Of a stretch of DNA of 16,454 bases, positions 14,597 to 16,454 are shown one piece after another. A program made the position numbers and the translations under genes. Source of the DNA: Taibaiella sp047605615 (GTDB lineage: Bacteria > Bacteroidota > Bacteroidia > Chitinophagales > Chitinophagaceae); contig JASGFI010000055.1 in NCBI GenBank assembly GCA_047605615.1, forward strand, positions 1 to 16,454. The letters are read 5' to 3'. Numbering within the stretch: position 1 is the first letter of the stretch; each line of letters opens with the position of its first letter. Below the pieces are notes generated by a model. That model saw only the letters and a list, made by a program, of their open reading frames with translations, had not been told where the DNA came from and did no database searches.

Positions 14597-15020
14597 GTCG
14601 TAAATAGGCTGCCAGGCATTTATTTTCCATGCCGGTCATTGTTTCTTTGTCTTCTTGTTTCTTGTCTTTGAACCCACATAGGTGCAACATGCCGTGAAAA
14701 ATAACCCGATGCAGCTCCTGTTGATAGCCGACAGAGAATTTTTGGGCATTTTCCCTTATCCTTTCCACCGAAATGTATATCTCCGCCTCCAATATGGCTT
14801 TGTCGGTACTTAAATCGAAGGTAATGATGTCGGTATAAGTATCGTGTTGCAAAAATTGCAGGTTTTTTTCCAACAAATAGGCATCGGTACAAAACACATA
14901 GGCAACGTTTACTTTTTCAACGGCCAAATGCTCCTTTGCCAAATTGTTCAAAAACGTGACCAGCTTTCGTTTTTGCTTCAAGCCCGAGGCCGTTTCCACC
15001 TCATAAAAATGTATGGCCAT
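14586..15020 (-). CDS. ybeY: Endoribonuclease / rRNA maturation factor YbeY
   Basis: This 144-aa UPF0054 protein is a metal-dependent endoribonuclease involved in 16S rRNA 3' processing and 70S ribosome quality control; E. coli YbeY has 155 aa. The metal-binding motif is HGMLHLCGFKD (109-119), with H109 and H113. The third ligand, His in E. coli, is D119, which I recall as usual for Bacteroidota (HLCGYKDK). TYTDIITFDL (61-70) is the conserved strand typical of the family (TDVLSFP in E. coli). The ATG at 15020 gives a normal start. It lies 3 nt after the upstream 81-aa gene and overlaps rluA by 11 nt, so the three genes form one operon. Pairing with a pseudouridine synthase is consistent with a rRNA maturation theme. 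Confidence 0.93.
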   Translation of the reverse strand: MAIHFYEVETASGLKQKRKLVTFLNNLAKEHLAVEKVNVAYVFCTDAYLLEKNLQFLQHDTYTDIITFDLSTDKAILEAEIYISVERIRENAQKFSVGYQQELHRVIFHGMLHLCGFKDKKQEDKETMTGMENKCLAAYLRHEV

Positions 15021-15023
15021 TTC

Positions 15024-15269
15024 TTATTCTTCTTCCTTTATCATTTTCACGCCGCGGTATATGCGGAACACGCCGTAGGCAAACATCAGCGTCAACAGTA
15101 TATAGGCCAACGCTTTATTGCCGCCTATAAAATTGAGCGTACCCTCGAAACGGCAAAAAGCAAAAAACAAGGCCAACAAGCAATACAGCAAACCCATGAA
15201 GGCACCTGAGGTTCCCCTTGTCTTATTAAAATTGCTCCTGGGCTTGCGCCCGTTATTTTCGTAACTCAT
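15024..15269 (-). CDS. Small hypothetical membrane protein (81 aa)
   Basis: I do not recognise the family. The first ~22 residues are polar and basic (RKPRSNFNKTR). Two transmembrane segments follow, at about 24-38 (FMGLLYCLLALFFAF) and 53-69 (ALAYILLTLMFAYGVFR), ending in a charged tail (VKMIKEEE). The basic N-terminus is likely cytosolic, which would place both ends inside. The gene begins the ybeY-rluA cluster, with a 3-nt gap to ybeY, and has a -7 element 28 nt upstream, so it appears to be a real translated gene rather than a chance frame. Confidence 0.75.
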   Translation of the reverse strand: MSYENNGRKPRSNFNKTRGTSGAFMGLLYCLLALFFAFCRFEGTLNFIGGNKALAYILLTLMFAYGVFRIYRGVKMIKEEE

Positions 15270-15297
15270 TGCTTTTTATTTAAAGACTTATACACGA

Positions 15298-15305
15298 CAA
15301 ATTTA
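15298..15305 (-). promoter_or_regulatory. -7 element of the ybeY-rluA operon
   Basis: On the minus strand TAAATTTG is a perfect TAnnTTTG, 28 nt before the ATG at 15269. A TTG at 15321-15319 is 13 nt upstream, shorter than usual. Confidence 0.5.
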
Positions 15306-15341
15306 TGCAAAAAAGCAGCAAGATTTTCTTGTGTTCATAAA

Positions 15342-15369
15342 AAATCCCGCCTTTAGTACAGCGGGATTT
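15342..15369 (-). terminator. Intrinsic terminator of tsf
   Basis: AAATCCCGC (15342-15350) and GCGGGATTT (15361-15369) form a 9-bp stem with a 10-nt loop. On the minus strand the stem runs directly into T6, 25 nt after the tsf stop. This is the clearest terminator in the window and separates tsf from the ybeY operon. Confidence 0.85.
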
Positions 15370-15394
15370 GTTTGTGCCTAACTTTGTTATGCTA

Positions 15395-16231
15395 TTAACC
15401 TATGGCGGCGCGGCGGAAGCCGGTCACGGTCAATTCTGCTTCTACGCTTTTTACATAATCGACCACGGATATGGCGTTGTCTTTTACGAATGGCTGCGCC
15501 AACAAGGTGTTTTCCTTGAAGAATTTATTCAATTTGCCCGCAGCTATTTTTTCGGCCATATCGGCCGGTTTGCCTTCGGCTATTATTTGCTCCACGGCTA
15601 TGGCTTTTTCGCGCTCGATGGTTTCGGGAGCCACGCTGTCTGCATCCAATGCCAAGGGGTTCATGGCGGCTATCTGCATGGCCACGTCTTTGCCGGCGGC
15701 TATTACTTTTTCGCTTTCGGGTTTGTTCAGGCCCACCAACACGCCTATGCGGTAGTTGCCGTGTATGTAAGGCACTACGGCATCGGCGTTTAATTGTTCG
15801 TAGCGGACTATGTCTATTCTTTCGCCTATCTTGGCTACCATTTCCAACAATTTGTCGTTGATGGTGGCACCGCCCAATGAAAGTGCTTTCAGGGCATCAA
15901 TGGTATCGGGCATATTTTGGATGGCGGCTTCGGCTATGTCGTTGGCGAAGTCGATAAATTCCTGGTTTTTCGCCACGAAATCCGTTTCGGCAGAAAGTTG
16001 CAATATAATGCCGAAATTGCCGTCTGGGTTGGCTTTGGCTATGGCCACGCCTTCTTTGGCTTCGCGGTCGCTGCGGTTGGCGGCAACCTTTTGTCCTTTC
16101 AGGCGAAGGTGGTCTATTGCTTTTTCAAAATCGCCTTCGCTTTCGGCCAACGCCTTTCGGCAATCCATCATGCCGGCGCCGGTAATTTGGCGCAGTTTGT
16201 TTACGTCTGCAGCGGTTATAGTAACGCTCAT
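15395..16231 (-). CDS. tsf: Translation elongation factor Ts
   Basis: The 278-aa protein is EF-Ts, the guanine-nucleotide exchange factor that recycles EF-Tu-GDP in the cytosol; E. coli EF-Ts has 283 aa. The N-terminal UBA-like domain carries VNKLRQITGAGMMDCRKAL (10-28), the standard EF-Ts signature. The core domain begins with the second signature, ETDFVAKN, whose Asp-Phe pair inserts near the EF-Tu Mg site. Two core subdomains follow, with GVLVGLNKPE and AMQIAAMNPLAL in the second. The ATG at 16231 gives the normal N-terminus. In many bacteria rpsB lies immediately upstream, but here 220 nt of non-coding DNA and a divergent start are found instead, so tsf is apparently transcribed from its own promoter (-7 at 16292-16299) and ends at the terminator 15342-15369. 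Confidence 0.97.
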   Translation of the reverse strand: MSVTITAADVNKLRQITGAGMMDCRKALAESEGDFEKAIDHLRLKGQKVAANRSDREAKEGVAIAKANPDGNFGIILQLSAETDFVAKNQEFIDFANDIAEAAIQNMPDTIDALKALSLGGATINDKLLEMVAKIGERIDIVRYEQLNADAVVPYIHGNYRIGVLVGLNKPESEKVIAAGKDVAMQIAAMNPLALDADSVAPETIEREKAIAVEQIIAEGKPADMAEKIAAGKLNKFFKENTLLAQPFVKDNAISVVDYVKSVEAELTVTGFRRAAIG

Positions 16232-16291
16232 TGTTATGATTTTTTACAATTTTTAGTTCAAAAAGAGGCCACGGCCCCCCAAAAATGGGTG

Positions 16292-16299
16292 CAAAGGTA
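16292..16299 (-). promoter_or_regulatory. tsf -7 promoter element
   Basis: On the minus strand TACCTTTG is a perfect TAnnTTTG, 60 nt before the ATG at 16231. No TTTG is found at the usual 20-nt distance. The resulting leader contains a GC-rich stretch with GGCC repeats (16268-16280) that could fold. Confidence 0.5.
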
Positions 16300-16375
16300 A
16301 GTATTTTACCAAATATAGCCTAACCCACAATATTGCGAGGGGTATTTCAGATTTTCCCTTCAATCATTTCACTTC

Positions 16376-16392
16376 CTGCTTGCTTCAAGCAG
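16376..16392. repeat. Short hairpin in the tsf upstream region
   Basis: CTGCTTG-CTT-CAAGCAG forms a 7-bp stem with a 3-nt loop between the divergent tsf promoter and the gene starting at 16451. There is no T-run. Function is unknown. Confidence 0.4.
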
Positions 16393-16438
16393 CTATGGTA
16401 ATTATTAACCAAACGGAAATATATTTATAAATATTTTG

Positions 16439-16454
16439 TATCTTTGCCTTATGG
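16439..16454 (+). promoter_or_regulatory. -7 element and start codon of a gene leaving the window
   Basis: TATCTTTG (16439-16446) is a perfect TAnnTTTG, 4 nt before ATG (16451-16453). A plus-strand gene probably begins here, but only its first codon is visible, so the product cannot be named. Confidence 0.5.

Noticed and set aside
1..16454. CRISPR arrays, tRNA or rRNA genes
   Set aside because: No regularly spaced repeats, CCA-ended cloverleaf or rRNA-like sequence was seen on reading either strand.

Overview
The window is chromosomal DNA from a member of the Bacteroidota, probably the Chitinophagales/Sphingobacteriales side, although genus cannot be read from it. The evidence is the repeated -7 promoter element TAnnTTTG (sometimes with a TTTG about 20 nt upstream), the scarcity of Shine-Dalgarno sequences, YbeY with Asp as its third metal ligand, and IS relics of types common in this phylum. 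Most genes are housekeeping. No complete novel multi-gene system is visible; the unusual signals are in the intergenic DNA.

Layout. Positions 1-600 hold a truncated IS4-type transposase ORF between two inverted copies of a ~50-nt hairpin module. Positions 602-4260 (minus) carry cysS then htpG. Positions 4423-6951 (plus) carry a DtxR/MntR-type metalloregulator, a YggS/PLPBP protein and a lone RND/HlyD-type adaptor lipoprotein. Positions 6952-7381 are non-coding and contain two strong palindromes, one with perfect 31-bp arms next to the acs stop. acs (7382-9319, minus) diverges from comB (9587-10318, plus), which is followed by the exodeoxyribonuclease III gene (10428-11192). A GT87-like membrane protein (11253-12566, minus) converges on the latter. 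Positions 12567-13856 are an IS graveyard: nested inverted repeats, then a transposase pseudogene with two frameshifts whose stop overlaps that of rluA. Positions 13853-15269 (minus) form a tight cluster (81-aa membrane protein, ybeY, rluA). tsf (15395-16231, minus) has its own terminator. A plus-strand gene begins at 16451 and runs out of the window.

How the genes relate. htpG (chaperone), cysS and tsf (translation), ybeY and rluA (ribosome/rRNA maturation) and the ExoIII gene (repair) are core functions. The metalloregulator and YggS genes are 25 nt apart and probably co-transcribed. ComB suggests a sulfolactate-related step, possibly feeding sulfonolipid metabolism, but no partner genes are present.

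The most general observation is that four genes (regulator, comB, GT87-like, and the gene at 16451) have a TAnnTT(T/C)G element exactly 4 nt before the ATG, which predicts leaderless mRNAs.
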